Notes under the pieces: generated by a model
Database searches by the model: none
Told to the model about the DNA's origin: nothing
What the model saw: only the letters and a program-made list of their open reading frames with translations
Position numbers and translations under genes: made by a program
From: Adiantum capillus-veneris
Lineage: Eukaryota; Streptophyta; Polypodiopsida; Polypodiales; Pteridaceae
DNA length: 64,000 nucleotides
Assembly (NCBI GenBank): GCA_014529385.2
Contig: CM043962.1
Span: 122,597,970-122,661,969, forward strand
Direction: 5' to 3'
Part shown: positions 1 to 12,257 of the stretch, in pieces
How the letters are laid out: every line of letters starts with the position of its first letter
Position numbering within the stretch: position 1 is the first letter of the stretch

Positions 1-284
1 CTAGCTGACTCTTTCATACAAAGGTTGAAAATTTTTTGCATCAGGAACACTGAAAAAGTACACCGACTCACCAAGGTGCAGTCTAATAGTAGACGTGTAT
101 AGCTCATCAAGCTCCTCCCACTGAAACAGAGTCATGTGCATAACTTCAATTCTAGACGTATAGGCAATAGGCAACTTTTGCTTCTTTTGGACAAGCACAT
201 CATGCATTTGGTTCTCCAAAGCTGAGAATTAGTGCCATTAAACTTCTTTATGTCATAAATGTCACAGTCTCTGCTAGTAGACAT
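1..284 (-). pseudogene. Ty1/copia gag N-terminal fragment
   Basis: From an ATG at 284 the minus strand encodes a start containing KKFNGTNSQLW. After about 70 bases the homologous reading moves to the next frame, giving DVLVQKKQKLP, then WEELDELYTSTIRLHLGES, and ends at a TAG at 3-1. The order (FxGTNxxLW, DVLxQK, STIRLxLxxSVxF) is that of the UBN2/DUF4219-type gag start of Ty1/copia elements, which packages the element RNA. A frameshift near 215-220 and the stop make it a pseudogene, and the rest of the element lies outside the window or is gone. The family call comes from remembered motif patterns. Confidence 0.62.
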
Positions 285-1795
285 GGTGACAAAACTACCA
301 AAAGATTCTGGGAAAACTTCGGCAGAGTCTCCTTTGTATTTGGGACTATGTCAACCAAAATACGAGACAAAATGACCAAATATCTCACTCACAAATCATA
401 AAAGGGGGAAAAGCCTCTCAAAAACACACTGTACAGAGACCAATTGAGGCACATAAACTGTCAAACTCACCATATACCGCCAACTTGGCATCAAAAGCAC
501 CTATACCACTCTATACATGTCCTATGGCAAGGCCTCCTAAGGGATGCTCCAGCTACCTATATCACTGAAGGTATCTCCACATTTGAGAATATCCCAACTC
601 AACGAAAACTTCACGCTATCAACCCTCAACAATGTAGGTTATGCAACAAAACGTATAGCCAAGTCTCAAAAATGGCTATCATCCAGACCAAGTCTCAGAA
701 ATGGCCAGGACTACCGTACTAGCCAAAAGATGGCTCCACAAAAGCATACAATGGAAATATCCACAAAGACGTACAAGTCTATCGCGATGCTCAAACAGGA
801 ACCAAAAGCAAGTGCATGCAAAGAAATATCCCTGCGGGGAGTCAAACTGCTCTCAAAAGAGCTCAAACACTATCAAAGTGCCAACATATGCATATACACA
901 TTAAAAAACTACTCCCACTGGAACCAGAATATTGCTAGCATGATTAGTCGATGCCGATGCCGTAGTTGAAGCGAAAATAGAGGCTGAGAAGCATAGAGGA
1001 AGCTAACCAAGCCACTCTATGTACCTGTATCTGTACCTGTAGTCGAAGAAGACAATGTTGTCAAACTCCCACTCTATGTGTGTGTATGAGGCCACTGCGA
1101 AAGAGTCTACACACTCCCAAATGAGATGTGGGCTCTCGTAGATGGAATAGGCTGCAACAATGGTACCTGTAACTGGCTATGGAAGCTCTGTAGCACAAAC
1201 TACCAAAGGAGGGCTGAAAAATTCAGCTTCTGAATCGTAGCTTGAATGAGGTTTTTGATCGCATGAATGGATCCAAAAGGGGGGTAAACTGCAGGGCACC
1301 TGCTGTCTTCTAGAAATGCTCTCGAAATGCTGAATTTGTCAATGCCGAAGTCGAAACCCTGTTTGCACTCTTGAAAGTGCACACGTGCAAAAGAAATTTT
1401 GGGAATGAAACAGCTTTGATATCATATGAAGGACAGGAGCGGGGAGCACAAAGGAAGAGGAAGAAGAATATGTACACACACTTACACACACCCCACCATA
1501 GCCACACACACAGGGGTTGGAGGGGGAGAGCCATCACACACTATGTGCCCCCTTTCTTTCTTCTCTATCTTATGCATTAAGGCATAGAACACATTGTTCT
1601 TTTTGTTAGTGGCTCACAAAAGTGTATAGCTGTACACTTAGGGTTAATAGCACTTAGTGATGGGTTGTCGTCCACATGGCCATTAAACCTAACGAGAGGA
1701 TCCGGGAGCACTGCGGAAGCAGAAAATAATACGCACACACAGTCACACACACACCACCATATCCACACACACAGGGGTTGGAGGGGGAGAGCTGT
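285..1795. other. no gene recognised; flank of element B
   Basis: There is no ORF with recognisable domains here. The segment 430-970 is rich in short repeated phrases around AAGTCTCAAAAATGGC. The last 500 bases carry CA-rich stretches and a duplicated 29-base block next to the element B LTR. Short open frames on both strands look random. Confidence 0.6.
1502..1791 (+). repeat. 29-base direct repeat, two copies
   Basis: The 29 bases at 1502-1530 recur without mismatch at 1763-1791. Both contain CACACACAGGGGTTGG followed by AGGGGGAGAG, and both are preceded by CA-rich DNA. The second copy ends 4 bases before the element B LTR, which itself starts TGGAGAGGGGG. They may be remnants of an older terminal repeat or a local slip duplication. 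Confidence 0.8.
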
Positions 1796-4272
1796 TGGAG
1801 AGGGGGAATGGGGAAACATGCCCGGCACAAACACAAGGGCCAATCTATAGCTCAGGGTATTCACAACACCCCTATCCTCTCAGAAAACACCTTCAAAGAA
1901 ACACTTTACACTAGCAGACCACCGTCTGCTCAATTTCCACTGCTCACACACTCCACAAACCCACTAGACAACGCACACCTACTACCACTGCTTGTCTCCA
2001 CACTCACAACCAATCAATCTCACTCTCTCACACAAAACATCTTCGGTCCAGGGGGGTACACACATCCACATTGCCGGCACCGAGGGGAAACGTGAAAGAA
2101 GGAGAAAGAGAAGGGGGAAGGGGAAACAAAATCAAGAGGGGGCAACGATGGCTTGATTGCACTTCAAAAAACATGTACACTGGCCTGCACTGCCATCGCC
2201 ATCGCCATTTTTAAGAAAAAGTTACAAAGGGTCTAGCTTGCTAGAGAACTCCACTTTGCAGACTTCAAATGACACCCAAAAGGCCAGGAAAAAAGCCCTT
2301 AATTTGATCCAATTTTGACTTTTATAGGGGGGCCTTTAATTTGGGAATTTACACTTTAATTGGTCCACCTGGCACCTTGAATTGGCATTTTTTGGGAAAG
2401 GGGGCACCGCCTTGCTCTATCTGCTCTCTTCTTCTCTCTTTTGCACTTGAGGGGGGGGGGCATTAGCGATGTCGCTATTGCCCCTTGGATTTTTTCATTT
2501 TTTATTTTTTATCTTTCATTTTTTACCCCTTTGTGGGCTTAACCTTACACTGCTCTATTGGATTGACTTTGACTCTCTCTCTCTCTATCCGACTCCTCCT
2601 TTGCCCCCTTTTGGCCTTGGCCTTCATTTTTGCCCTTTCATTTGGCTTGGCTTCAACCTTGCCCTTACCTTTGGTTTGTCCTTTGCTTTGCCCGGACGGC
2701 CCTTGAAGTGGGCGGGCTCTCTTTCTTCTTTCCTCTATGCTCCTTGTCGGCTGCGGGAACCCATCCCTTTGCACCTAACCCCTCGGCCAAACTGGCCCTT
2801 GCTTCACCTCTGTGGGACGAACCTCTTTCATGAGGGGGGGAGGCAATAGCGAGGTCGCTATTGCCCTCCCTCTCTTTCTCAAAATTTTGGGGCCCCAAGG
2901 GCCGCGGGATGCCACCCTTAACCGGGTTTGCCACATCATCAGTCGAGCCACCTTGGCGGGCGCCACCACGCCTTCTGCTCTCTCGCATGGGTGCACCACC
3001 TGCGCCTCTATCTCCGCCCTGACGGGTTGTGCGGTACACGCCACAACGCCAATTGGGCGGAAGCCATCGTCATGAGCTCACTCAAGCTTTGTCTACGCTT
3101 GTGATGCCAATGGTAAGGCATGCTCTAGCTCATATACCCCTTGCTCATGCAGTCCAGCTCCCCATGTGGGATTTTGCCTCTGCCACATGGCGACTGCCAG
3201 TCAGAGGGCCTCTTAAGCCCACAAAAAAGTCCTCCTCGTTTCTCACCAAAAGCTTCATTTTCTTTTTGGAACCTGCTTGATCGACTGTCACCCGGTGCTC
3301 AAGGGCCCCATGGTTACCCGGTAAAGATCCACCGAAAGCCCACATTCTATACTTCAAGCGTACATACCAAATCTACAAACCGACTTCTTCGTGGCCTTGA
3401 ACGGGGCATCCCAAACTGAAAGAAAAACATCTTTCCCTTCACATTCGCCCCAAGCTACCAACTTCAATCGGTCATTTCCGCGCCCCGCTTTGAGATTCAC
3501 ATGCCGTCGACTCCGACTAGCTCCACATAGTGCACACCATCCACGAGACACCTGGCGTGCTCCAGAAAACACCAGATGGTGCATCCTTTGATACCACCAA
3601 ATGGGCCCAGACCTGGCCCCCGACAAAACTTCTATTGGCTATAACTTGCTATCCAGAGCTCCAATTCGCTATCCGAGAAAACCAGCATGCTCCACAACTT
3701 GAACAATACTCATGTATATACTGACATCAGCCCGGGCCACCTGTCCCCAACTGCCTTGTCCGTCGGGGATCTGCTACACACTCCAGCTTTAAACTTCAGT
3801 ATCTTGCACACCGGGGCTCCGTTTGACGAGCCGTCTAGACCGGCTTCTAGAGCACACTGAACACTACACTCTAAGACACTGACTTGGCACTTTGAACACC
3901 TTGACCTTCCATCCCATCTGAAGTATCTCGCAGCACTTTTGGCCTAAAAAGCCGCTTTAAGCATACATTCCCCCTATCCTTTAGCTTCCTAGGGCCTTGA
4001 CACTTGCCCTAGCGTTCTACACTACACTTGCCTGCCGCCTTTGCCTGGCATAGACCACCTCCTAGCTTCGACCAACTTTGGCTGTACCATCATTGCCCAG
4101 CCCCCTCGTGGAACATTTATGTTCGACCAAAAGCATATGTACAAAACTTTAAAACTGGCACACCAAACTGACGATTTAAAGCACTCGCAAAACCATAACT
4201 GTATGTACAAGCTATATACAAAAGCTTCATCTTCTTTCCCTCGCACACTGCATGCCTTAGGTGGGTTCCCCA
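1796..4272 (-). repeat. Element B 3' LTR
   Basis: The plus sequence starts TGGAGAGGGGG at 1796 and ends at GGTTCCCCA (4272). It therefore begins TG and ends CA on the element's minus strand. It matches 23717-25466 over 1796-3454. The last 820 bases (3455-4272) have no counterpart in the truncated 5' LTR. Expected LTR parts, a TATA box and an adjoining purine tract, are present. Confidence 0.8.
2319..2328 (-). promoter_or_regulatory. Element B LTR TATA box
   Basis: The minus strand reads CCTATAAAAG, roughly 1.95 kb into the 2.48-kb LTR, conserved in the other LTR at 24246-24253. This is a plausible Pol II promoter for the element, directed toward lower coordinates. Confidence 0.5.
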
Positions 4273-4283
4273 CCCCCCTTGAC
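4273..4283 (-). other. Element B polypurine tract
   Basis: The minus strand reads AGTCAAGGGGGG directly before the LTR start TGGGG, just after the integrase stop codon at 4295-4293. This is the normal place for plus-strand DNA priming in an LTR retroelement. Confidence 0.65.
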
Positions 4284-4292
4284 TATAATTTT

Positions 4293-4471
4293 CTACACTT
4301 CAAGCACTAAATCCCTCTCGAAATACAGTTTGAGTCGCACACCATTCACCCTGTTCCTAAGAAGCTTGCCATTTGCTCTTACCTGTTGATAGGTCCCATT
4401 CAAAAAGGCTTTCTTCACTTTATATGGACCTGTCCACTTCTTCTCGAATGTGAAATCCAGGTAGCTTTCAT
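4293..4471 (-). pseudogene. Element B integrase C-terminus (downstream part)
   Basis: The reading contains FEKKWTGPYKVKKAF and NGVRLKLYF, the GPY/F-type C-terminal module of Ty3/gypsy integrases, and ends at TAG 4295-4293. It is the tail of the protein whose upstream part ends at 18732 with GDLVMKY. Element A separates the two. If the flanking 4 bases (TCAT/TCGT) are one target duplication, the two parts join in frame, which supports nested insertion. The stretch read upstream of 4471 belongs to the A LTR. Confidence 0.8.
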
Positions 4472-5496
4472 TGTCAAAGAGTTGGCAGTCTTGCCAGGAA
4501 GGCGAAGGGCCTCTAGCTGTGAGCGTTTGTGGGGATACTGTGAAGCTTTTCACTTAAGCAAGCTTAGGGTTTGTAGCAAATACATTGTGTATAGCCATTG
4601 GAATCTTACACGCAGACACACACATACGCACACGTGAAACCCTCAAAACAAAACAAAGATAAAAACATCAAGGCTTTGATCCTATCTAATCAAAGGTAAG
4701 ATGAAAGGGTTCACTGATGCATTTATAACAGCAAGTCGTTGTGCTCCAAATAGACTGCAAATGGTTCTTTGAAACTGTAACTTAGTGCTTACAAAGATGT
4801 AGATATTTTGCCTAGCGATAGGAGTGAGCCATGTGTACAAGTCTTCTTGGTTCATAGTAATATCAAAAAAGCAAGACTCAACCCCTAGATGAGAATAAAT
4901 ATGTGCACATTGAAAGAATTAGAGTAGTCTAGTAGTGGCAAAATAAGAGGATGTGGAGAAAGAAGAATTTCTTGCAGTCTTTCCGGCCCAAAGAGAAACA
5001 CAATTCTCTGTTGGAAGTGGATTTTACGGCTAATACAAATGTTAATTCTAATATGTTATTCATCTAAGAAATCTCAGAAAGCAATCAAAACAATGGAGGA
5101 AAGAGATAAGAGAGACAACCAACACACAAAGAACCACACAAGCTTAATCCAAAGAAGTGAATCACACCTCAAGACTTGTGGTATTGTAGCCAACTCGATG
5201 AAGTAGATGATGCGTAGTAGTCCCCAACACCATTTGTAAGTCACCAACAATGCATCTTTATTGATGAAAGAAGGTTACATAGAGTGTATGAGTATTACAA
5301 GTGAGGAGATAGAAGGCTTGAGGCATGAAGTAGCAAGCTAAAGATGTGCTGGGCTGAGATTGAGTGAGAGTTTTCCTCACGGAGATGGCTAGGAGGTTGG
5401 GTGATGGCTTGATAGAGTGGCTTGATTATGGGGATTGCTTGAGCGCTTGGTTGCTTGATGGTTTGCTTGATGATCAAGTGAGGAGCAAAAGGCTCT

Positions 5497-5504
5497 TTTT
5501 ATAG
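5497..5504 (-). promoter_or_regulatory. Element A LTR TATA box
   Basis: The minus strand reads CTATAAAAAGAGCC, conserved at 18047-18054. It lies about 90 bases downstream, in element direction, of the repeated TTCAAGAA/CTAGAAGAACC boxes. This is the layout of an LTR core promoter. Confidence 0.6.
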
Positions 5505-5589
5505 GTGAAGTTGCCTCTTGAAGAAGACATTTGCTTAGAAATATCCAAGGGATTTTTGCGACAAGTGTCTCCCTTTTCAAAAATATCTT

Positions 5590-5705
5590 GAAATTATCTT
5601 CAAAGTTTCTAGATCTTTCTCTTCAAGAAATATCTAGAGGTTCTTCTAGATCTTTCTCTTCAAGACAATCTAGAGGTTCTTCTAGATGTTTCTCCAAATA
5701 TCTTC
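5590..5705 (-). repeat. Promoter-proximal tandem boxes in element A LTR
   Basis: A roughly 40-base unit is repeated, containing TCTAGAGGTTCTTCTAGATC and TCTTCAAGAAATATC. Each unit holds TTCAAGAA (nTTCnnGAAn), the minimal heat-shock-element dimer. A variant array is in the other LTR at 18160-18265, with an extra short unit. Confidence 0.75.
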
Positions 5706-6133
5706 TCCTTGCCGCCATAAGCCTCCAAGAGTAGCTTTATAAAAAATTGAGAGAGAGCTTGGCATACATCATGGATGACATCAAACAAACTCGTAACCAC
5801 TTTTGTAAGGAATTTTTCTAGGTGCATAATCACTCCAAAGTGCACCTACTATGTGTAGAATGACACCTCATGGGGTATACTATGACTAAGGCCACTTTTG
5901 GCCATGCTATACATGTCATATGCCACCTAGGAGGCCTAGTAGATAGGAGGTATATTTTATAGGTTCATTTTATCATGGCTCCAAGAAGAGGTTCACAAAG
6001 AAGCTCGGGATCGAAGCTCGTTCCAACAAGAGTGACACATCAGACTTCGACTAGCTTTTTGCATGCTAAATAGAAAATGTGTATACTTATACACACTTAA
6101 GGTATACACATAAAATCCATAATATTGTAGGGC

Positions 6134-7400
6134 TTAGCTTCCGTTCCCAACATGCACGTGCCACGGAACGACATCCACCCCCTCTAAACCTGCACATCCT
6201 TCGGTATGTGCCACAGCCAATGTTTGCAGGTTCGACTCTCGTGGATTTTCTTCTTCTTCCTCTTCATTGGGTGATTCCAAGCCTTCATTCTCGCTTACTT
6301 GATTAGTCGGACGACTATCCTCTCTTCTTTTGAATACCTTGATTCTCTTTCCTGCAATGGGTATCTTTATCTCTGTTCCATCCAATTCAGTCAGGGTGTA
6401 AGTGGCATTGTCATGTACGGTCCTAACCATCTTTTTGAAACCTTTTGCATGACAGTATGCTGGTTATGAAGACTACTGTTATAAACTAAAACCCAATCTC
6501 CTTGCTTAATTTCCTTCGTTCTTAGCCTATGTCATCTATCAAATTAGTCTTTGATTTTCAACCTGGCATTCTTTAATCTTTCTTTTGCAACCTCAATGTC
6601 TTCAGGCCTTCTTTCTAGCTGTCTTATACGCAAGGCAAGGAGCTCTTCTCTGCTAAGCCCATCTTGCCAAGGTAGCACATTCCATGTGGGAATGGTCTCT
6701 TCAATGGGCATTACAGGCTTTTGACCATACATCAATTCTACAGGCATGTAGCCAGTTACTGAGCTGTGTGTCGTGCGATCAGCCCATAGAGAATATGACA
6801 ATAGTTTTGTCCACTCACTAATTCTCCCTTCACAAGCTTTAGCCAAGGCTTTGATGATTGGCGGATGCCCTCTTTCACTTTTGCTGTTGCCTTTTGGATT
6901 GTAAGCGGTGGTAAGGAAAAGCTTGATTTCTATCCTGGAAAAGAATTCTCTTGCTTCCTCGGCATCCACCTCTCCTCTGTCTGCAGTTATCTTTCCCACA
7001 CAACCATAGCGGCAGATTACATCCTCAAGGAGAAATCTACATACTACCTCTGTAGTCTTTGTCCTTAAAGCTTGCCCTTCAACCTGACTAGTCAAGTCTT
7101 CTCTTGCAACAACCAAGTCCTAAAGGCATGGTGACTAGATCCACAACCCATTTATAGTGCATGGTTAGTGGATATGTAGGGTGCAATCCATCACGATGTC
7201 GGACATTTGAATACATTTGACATGTTACACATGATTCCACAAAGTGGGATACATCCTTGTACATACCTTTCCACCAATCCTTTCCTTTAGCTTTGAAAAG
7301 GTTGCCCACACACCATGCTGTCCAGCCCATAGGTTCTCATGAAACTCTTGCATGTTTACCTGACTTTGTTTGTTACATACTACCCTTTGTGGTATAGCAC
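6134..7400 (-). pseudogene. Element A integrase
   Basis: Several overlapping frames on the minus strand give one integrase. The zinc-binding part with CVTC is near 7225-7240. The catalytic core has D in VVDLVTMP (~7145), D in TADRGE (~6988) and E in NSKSERGHPP (~6880). The C-terminal part is VRTVHDNATYTLTELDG (~6430-6380), followed by an acidic tail. The enzyme inserts element cDNA into the genome. All three catalytic positions are kept, but frameshifts occur near 7100 and 6430-6540. The last frame runs on into the LTR to a stop at 6136-6134. It is downstream of RNase H, as expected for Ty3-type order. Confidence 0.8.
6174..6190 (-). other. Element A polypurine tract
   Basis: The minus strand reads TTTAGAGGGGGTGGA immediately before the LTR start TGTCG. 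Its position fixes the inner edge of the 3' LTR. Confidence 0.75.
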
Positions 7401-7420
7401 CCTTCTATTTTGGATGTTTT

Positions 7421-8160
7421 TTATAAGTAACCATCCTGCAGAAAGTACCCATATGCTTTTCTACGTATCCTCTTAAACTCATGCTCAGACCAATCACCCT
7501 GTTTTGTTAAAGTACTCAAATAACGACCAATAAGCAACCAATCTCCTTCATACCCATCTTCTAAAAACAACTCAAGTGCACTAGGTGTGCCAACATCATT
7601 ATGCTCAACATGATTAATGGAGTAGAACTTTGTGCCTACATATTCACTATCATCTACCATATCTTGCTCATCCTCATACCTTGCCCTTGATAGCATATCC
7701 GCTACCGGGTTGTCTTTTCCTACAATATGCTTGAACTCAGGATTCAAGGACTTAATGTAGGCAATCCATCTTAGCATGGCAATGTCTGGTGTTGAGAAAC
7801 TTGTAATCATTCCAAGGAGCGGCATACAATCTGTTTCCACAACCACATATGCTCCAATCAAGTACTCCTTTTCACACATTAGTGCTGTAACCATGTCCCA
7901 CAACTCCTGTTTTACCTGTGGGTAGTTCCTTTGTCGAGTACTTAGAACCTTGGCTCCAAACCTTACCACATACCTATGTCCCTCTTCATCATCCTGCCCT
8001 ATTGCCCATCCAATTCCTGTCGGACTCGTATACACTGTCACTATTACTGGCTTTCCACACTCATAGTTTACCTTTCTTAAAGTCGGTGCTTGTTGTAGAA
8101 AATCCTTTAGCTTTCTTATAGCCCTTGCTTGTGCATCTCCCCAATGAAACTTTTGGTTTT
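7421..8160 (-). pseudogene. Element A RNase H and linker
   Basis: The reading starts at FHWGDAQARAIRKLKDFLQQAP, the connection before RNase H. It continues with VYTSPTGIGWAIGQ, the SxR/QxNY region (STRQRNYPQVKQELW), VETDCMPLLGM and KDNPVADMLSR, the normal RNase H landmarks of Ty3-type pol. Its frame differs from the RT frame by one base near 8150, where KPKVSL replaces an expected KPKFHW. The domain removes RNA from the RNA-DNA hybrid during replication. The reading runs to a stop at 7421 before the integrase zinc region. Confidence 0.78.
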
Positions 8161-9770
8161 TCCTTAACAAACTGATACAAAGGATCTGCTGCATGTGCAT
8201 AATGTGGAATCCATATAACATAAAACACACACGCACCAAGAAACCTGCGAACTTCACTCACAGATATGCATACCTCCTTCATCTTTTGAATTGCATCAAT
8301 TTTTGTTGGACAAGGGCGTCTCCCATTGGGGCCACACATGTGCCCAACAATCAACACCTCCTTCACTCCAAACACAGACTTTTGTCCTGAGAGGGTAAGG
8401 TTCACCTCTTCCAGTCTGGATAGGATCTTGTCACATTCATCTATGTGTTGTGCCACAAAGTTGCGGCACCCCTTGGAATCCAAAGATTCATCTTTATTAC
8501 TTTCTTCACATCCTTTGATAGAAACGTCATCAAGAAAGGGCATAGTTACTTGGGGAATAAAGTCACGTAATACCTTATTCATACCATTCATCATGTCTAC
8601 AACCGAATTGGTTGCTCCCTGTGGTAAGGTACACATCCTCACCAAACCCAAAGATGTCCTCATGGTAGTCAGATCCCTGCTTTCCATTGCTAGTTGGAAT
8701 TGATCATACATTGAGTACAAATCTCCCATATAATATATTTCCCTTCCTGCAAATGCTTCTGCAAACTCATCCACAATTGGCCCTGTACCCATATTCCTGA
8801 TTGTGACTTTATTGACCGGCTGCATATCTTGGATGAAGCGCAAAGCTCCATTCTTCTTTGGTACTGTGAACCACCTGTTTGAGTATGGAGCGCATGAAGG
8901 CTCCAAAATACCCATCTTGATCTTCTCATTTAGTAGCTCAATTAACTTTGGTAAGTGAGCCTTTGGAACTGGTATTGGCCGTAAGTTCCAAGGTACATGA
9001 GGGATGGTAAAGATGACCATAGGAGCAACAATGGTAGGATCTACACATCCTATCTCATGTGGCTCAAATGCAAATGCTTTTCCATGTTTAGAGAGCATCT
9101 CTTCAAAACATCCCCTTTCAACTTGTGTCAAGGAGTCCTTATTCCCAATATTCAATTGCTTTAGAGACTCCTTTGTAAACCTTTGTCCAATCCCTTTTGG
9201 ATCTCTGAGGCTAGGTTGCAAAGAAGCCTGTTCTAGCTTTTCCTTGCAGTCCTTTGGCAAAGGAAGTGCCACTGGTTTTACCTTCTTTGCCACAGTCTTG
9301 TACTTAGTGTCCACTTTTACTTCATGTTTTTGCTTTCTATCCGCCTGTTCCTTTTGAAATGCCTCAACCACATTGTACATTTCAAGGGAGCACACTTTCA
9401 CTATCTCATTTTGGTCATGCGAAGGATAATCTACTATAGACTGCAGATCCTGTAATGTGTCCACAAAAGAAAACTCCTCAAACATACCTGTTATGTTTTC
9501 ATTGTTACCTAGCAGACCATGCTCTTTCCACTCCTTTTGTAGACTATGTATATGTTTGCGGGAACCTCGACTCAAGTTCTCACATTTTAGAAAAGAGAAA
9601 TATCCATATTCTGTTAGACCTGTAAAACCTGTACAGAAATCCTCCTTATGTGAGAACCTTTCCCTTTTTGTACCATCGTAATCCCGCTCTACAATGGTAC
9701 CTGGCCAAAACCCATTCTCTCTCGATGACCATAAAACTCTTTACTCAACCTGGGCAATGGGCGCTCTCGG
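8061..9770 (-). pseudogene. Element A reverse transcriptase
   Basis: The main open frame runs 9575-8061, but the same frame is open upstream to about 9750 (GFWPGTIVERDYDG, LTEYGYFSFLKCENL). RT blocks are visible: RWFTVPKKNGALRF, DMQPVNKVTIRN, MGDLYSMYDQFQLAM, RTSLGLVRMCTLPQGATNSV, and the active site MPFLDDVSIKG in place of the usual YxDD. It copies element RNA into DNA. The QGATNSV block replaces the plant-typical FGLTNAP block, so this belongs to a lineage different from B, C, D, E and H. I recall similar blocks from fungal Ty3 elements but cannot check. Its upstream end is cut by element H. Confidence 0.82.
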
Positions 9771-9804
9771 AGACTGTCACGATTTCTTTCATGATTCACA
9801 CAGG

Positions 9805-12229
9805 CAGTGAGAAATTTGCATGGTCTAATGAGCTTGAAGAGTATTTTTGTAACATTAAAGTCATTTTGTCAGAGCTACCAACACTCATGCCTCCTTGTTG
9901 GGAGTACACATTCTTTGTTAGCTCTAGTGTTGGAAGGGAAACAATTGGTGCTGTGTTGCTACAACAAGATCCCCACAGTACAAGGATGCGACCCATCTAC
10001 TTTGCTAGTAGGGTCATGAATGCTTTGGAGAGAGACTACACAGAAGCAGAACTCATGATGCTTTCTCTCATGTTTGCGGTGAGAAAGTTTAGATCCTACC
10101 TTCTACCAAAACCTTTTGTAATTCTCACTGCAGAGAATTTGTTCCCTTGGGTGTCATCTCAAATGAATCTTAGTACTAGGATCTCAAAGTGGATTATGGA
10201 GTTGCAAGAGTTTCAATACTCTCTCAAGGTAGAAGATAGTGTGCGTGCACAATTGGCAGGGATTCTCACTTATAGGGTGCATGAAAAGGAGATTAAGGTT
10301 CCTGAAGTAAATACCCTACCATTACCACCACCAAAAAGTATTCCTAATGCTTTTACCTTGTTCTTTGATGGAGCTTTTCGTCGAGCCACAGGAAAAGCAG
10401 GGGGAGGGCTAGTGTTGCTCAACCCGAGTGGAGAGGTGGTCATGAAAGAGAAGTTCAATCTACCAAGTTCAGCTAGCAACAATGAAGCAGAATACGACAC
10501 ACTAATTCATGGTTTGAAGATGTGCATTGGCCAAGGGATACAACGCCTCATGGTAAAGGGAGATGCACTTCTCATTGTTAAACAGATTTTAGGTATTTGG
10601 GCATGCAAGAATGAAAGCTTACGGACAAAAGTTCATGCCATTCGTAGATTGTTTAATCAATTTGAAGAAGTGCAACTATATCATATTCCTAGGAAACAGA
10701 ATGAAGATGCCGATTTACTTGCACAGCAAGTAATTACATGTGTTGAGAAAGAAGTGCAGGTCATCATGGTGGCAGCAACTGTCAAGCAACCGAGATACCA
10801 GGGATTGGAGTCATTGACTCCCATTATTAGCTACATTTTGGAGGGCGAGTTTCCACAAGACTTCACGAAGGCTCAGAAGAGGAGACTCATGAAGAAGGCA
10901 AGCGCATATCTCTTCCTAGAAGGCTCCCTCTATCAAAGAGGGAGGGATCAAGTATGCAGAAGAGTACCAACTATTGAGGAAATTCCAGCCATTCTAAAAG
11001 GTTTGCATGAAGAAGCATGTGGTGGTCATTTTGCCCAAGAATTAACTGTGAAGAAGATTTTGCTTGCGGGGTATGTTTGGCCAAGTCTGCATGTGGATGT
11101 CCAACATTGGTGTAAAAGTTGTCACAATTGTCAGGTAAATGGGAATAGAAGATTGGTTTATGGTCCAAGGCAAATCGTGCTTGCAAATGGACCGTTTGAA
11201 AAGTGGGGCATTGATGCTATGGGTCCTCTGCCTAGGACAAAAAATGGTAAACTCTACATTCTAGTGGCTGTAGACTATATGACTAGGTGGGTGGAAGCAC
11301 AGAGTGTGGCAAAGGTAAATGAGAAAACAGTGAGCAAATTCGTCTACACTCACATTTGTTGTAGATTTGGCACACCTTTGGAGATTGTTTCTGATAATGG
11401 TCCAGGGTTTAGAAAGGGATTGCTCACAGAAGTCTGTGAAGAACTTCACATTCTACATCGTCACAGTACACCCTACTATCCCCAATCAAATGGTTTGGTA
11501 GAAAAAGCTAATGGTGTCATTGCAGGCATCATTAGAAAGATGGTGAAAAACAAGACAAAGTTGTGGGATGACTTCTTGGATGGTGCCTTGTGGGCGTATC
11601 GAACCACATATAGGGAAGCCTCGGAGTTCACACCATTTCACTTGGTCTATGGTCAAGAGGCTTTACAGCCAATTGAGCTAAACATTCCAACAATGCGACT
11701 TCATGGAAAATCAGCACAAGATGATCAAGAAGCATGGATGGATCGACTTCTTACCTTAGCTGAGCTTGAGTGGAAAAGAGAAGCAGCATACGAGTGCTAT
11801 AAGAGGAAAGCCACACAGACAAAGGAGAAGCTTGACAAGAAACTGAAGGACAAAGGCATCAATGAAGGAGATCTTGTTCTAAGGTATGACAATCAACTCG
11901 ATAATCATTTTGATGCCAAATTTGAAACAAGATGGCAAGGGCCATACATAGTCAAGAAGGCTTTCAATTCAAGTTACTATCAGCTTATGGACTTGAATGG
12001 TAAAGAGCACTCCAGGAAAGTAAACGGGTATCGCTTGAAGCCCTATTTGAGTCGCCTTCTACCAAAGGATCTACCAAAGATCTGTCAAAAGGCCAGTGTC
12101 TCATGTAAGTATTGTTACATGAAGCATGAGTGTAACTCTAGCCAAAATTCTGAGGGGCCAAACAATAAAAATCTCGTCAAGGACTCTGAAGCACTCTCTT
12201 TGGAAAAGATGCTCTATGATGGTACATGA
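9805..12229 (+). pseudogene. Element H RNase H, second RNase H and integrase
   Basis: The longest open frame in the window (859 codons from 9650). The recognisable part begins at SEKFAWSNELEEYFCNIK. RNase H 1 follows (GAVLLQQ, PIYFASRVMNALERDYTEAE). RNase H 2 has FFDGAFRRATGKAGGG, SNNEAEYDTLIHGLKMC, VKGDALLIVKQ and NEDADLLAQQ. The integrase has H..H/C..C (CHNCQ), D in VAVDYMTRWVEA, D in VSDNGPGF and E in NGLVEKANG, ending with the GPY module (RWQGPYIVKKAFN). All integrase catalytic residues remain and there is no internal stop over 2.4 kb, so this fragment is young. RT, protease and gag are missing, so it cannot move by itself. Confidence 0.88.
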
Positions 12230-12241
12230 ATATACCATCAT

Positions 12242-12257
12242 CCAGGGGGAGGGCTAA
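12242..12257 (+). other. Element H polypurine tract
   Basis: CCAGGGGGAGGGCTAA lies immediately before TGATAG, just after the pol stop. This is the usual plant Ty3/gypsy pattern and fixes the left edge of the LTR. Confidence 0.75.

Larger units (their letters stand above)
4472..6173 (-). repeat. Element A 3' LTR
   Basis: This is 1702 bases, starting TGTCAAAGAG on the plus strand and ending ACGACA. Homology with 16983-18731 starts and stops exactly at these points, apart from two chance bases at the right. It lacks a ~38-base segment present at 17567-17606 in the other LTR. Divergence is modest, so the insertion is younger than B. Confidence 0.88.

Noticed and set aside
2469-3045. ORFs of 67-126 codons in all frames in the B LTR
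   Set aside because: Overlapping frames on both strands, proline- and arginine-rich, shared with the other LTR copy including its frames. Compatible with GC-rich non-coding LTR rather than a gene.
7918-9681. Plus-strand ORFs of 65-125 codons opposite element A pol
   Set aside because: They are antisense shadows of the RT and RNase H reading frames.
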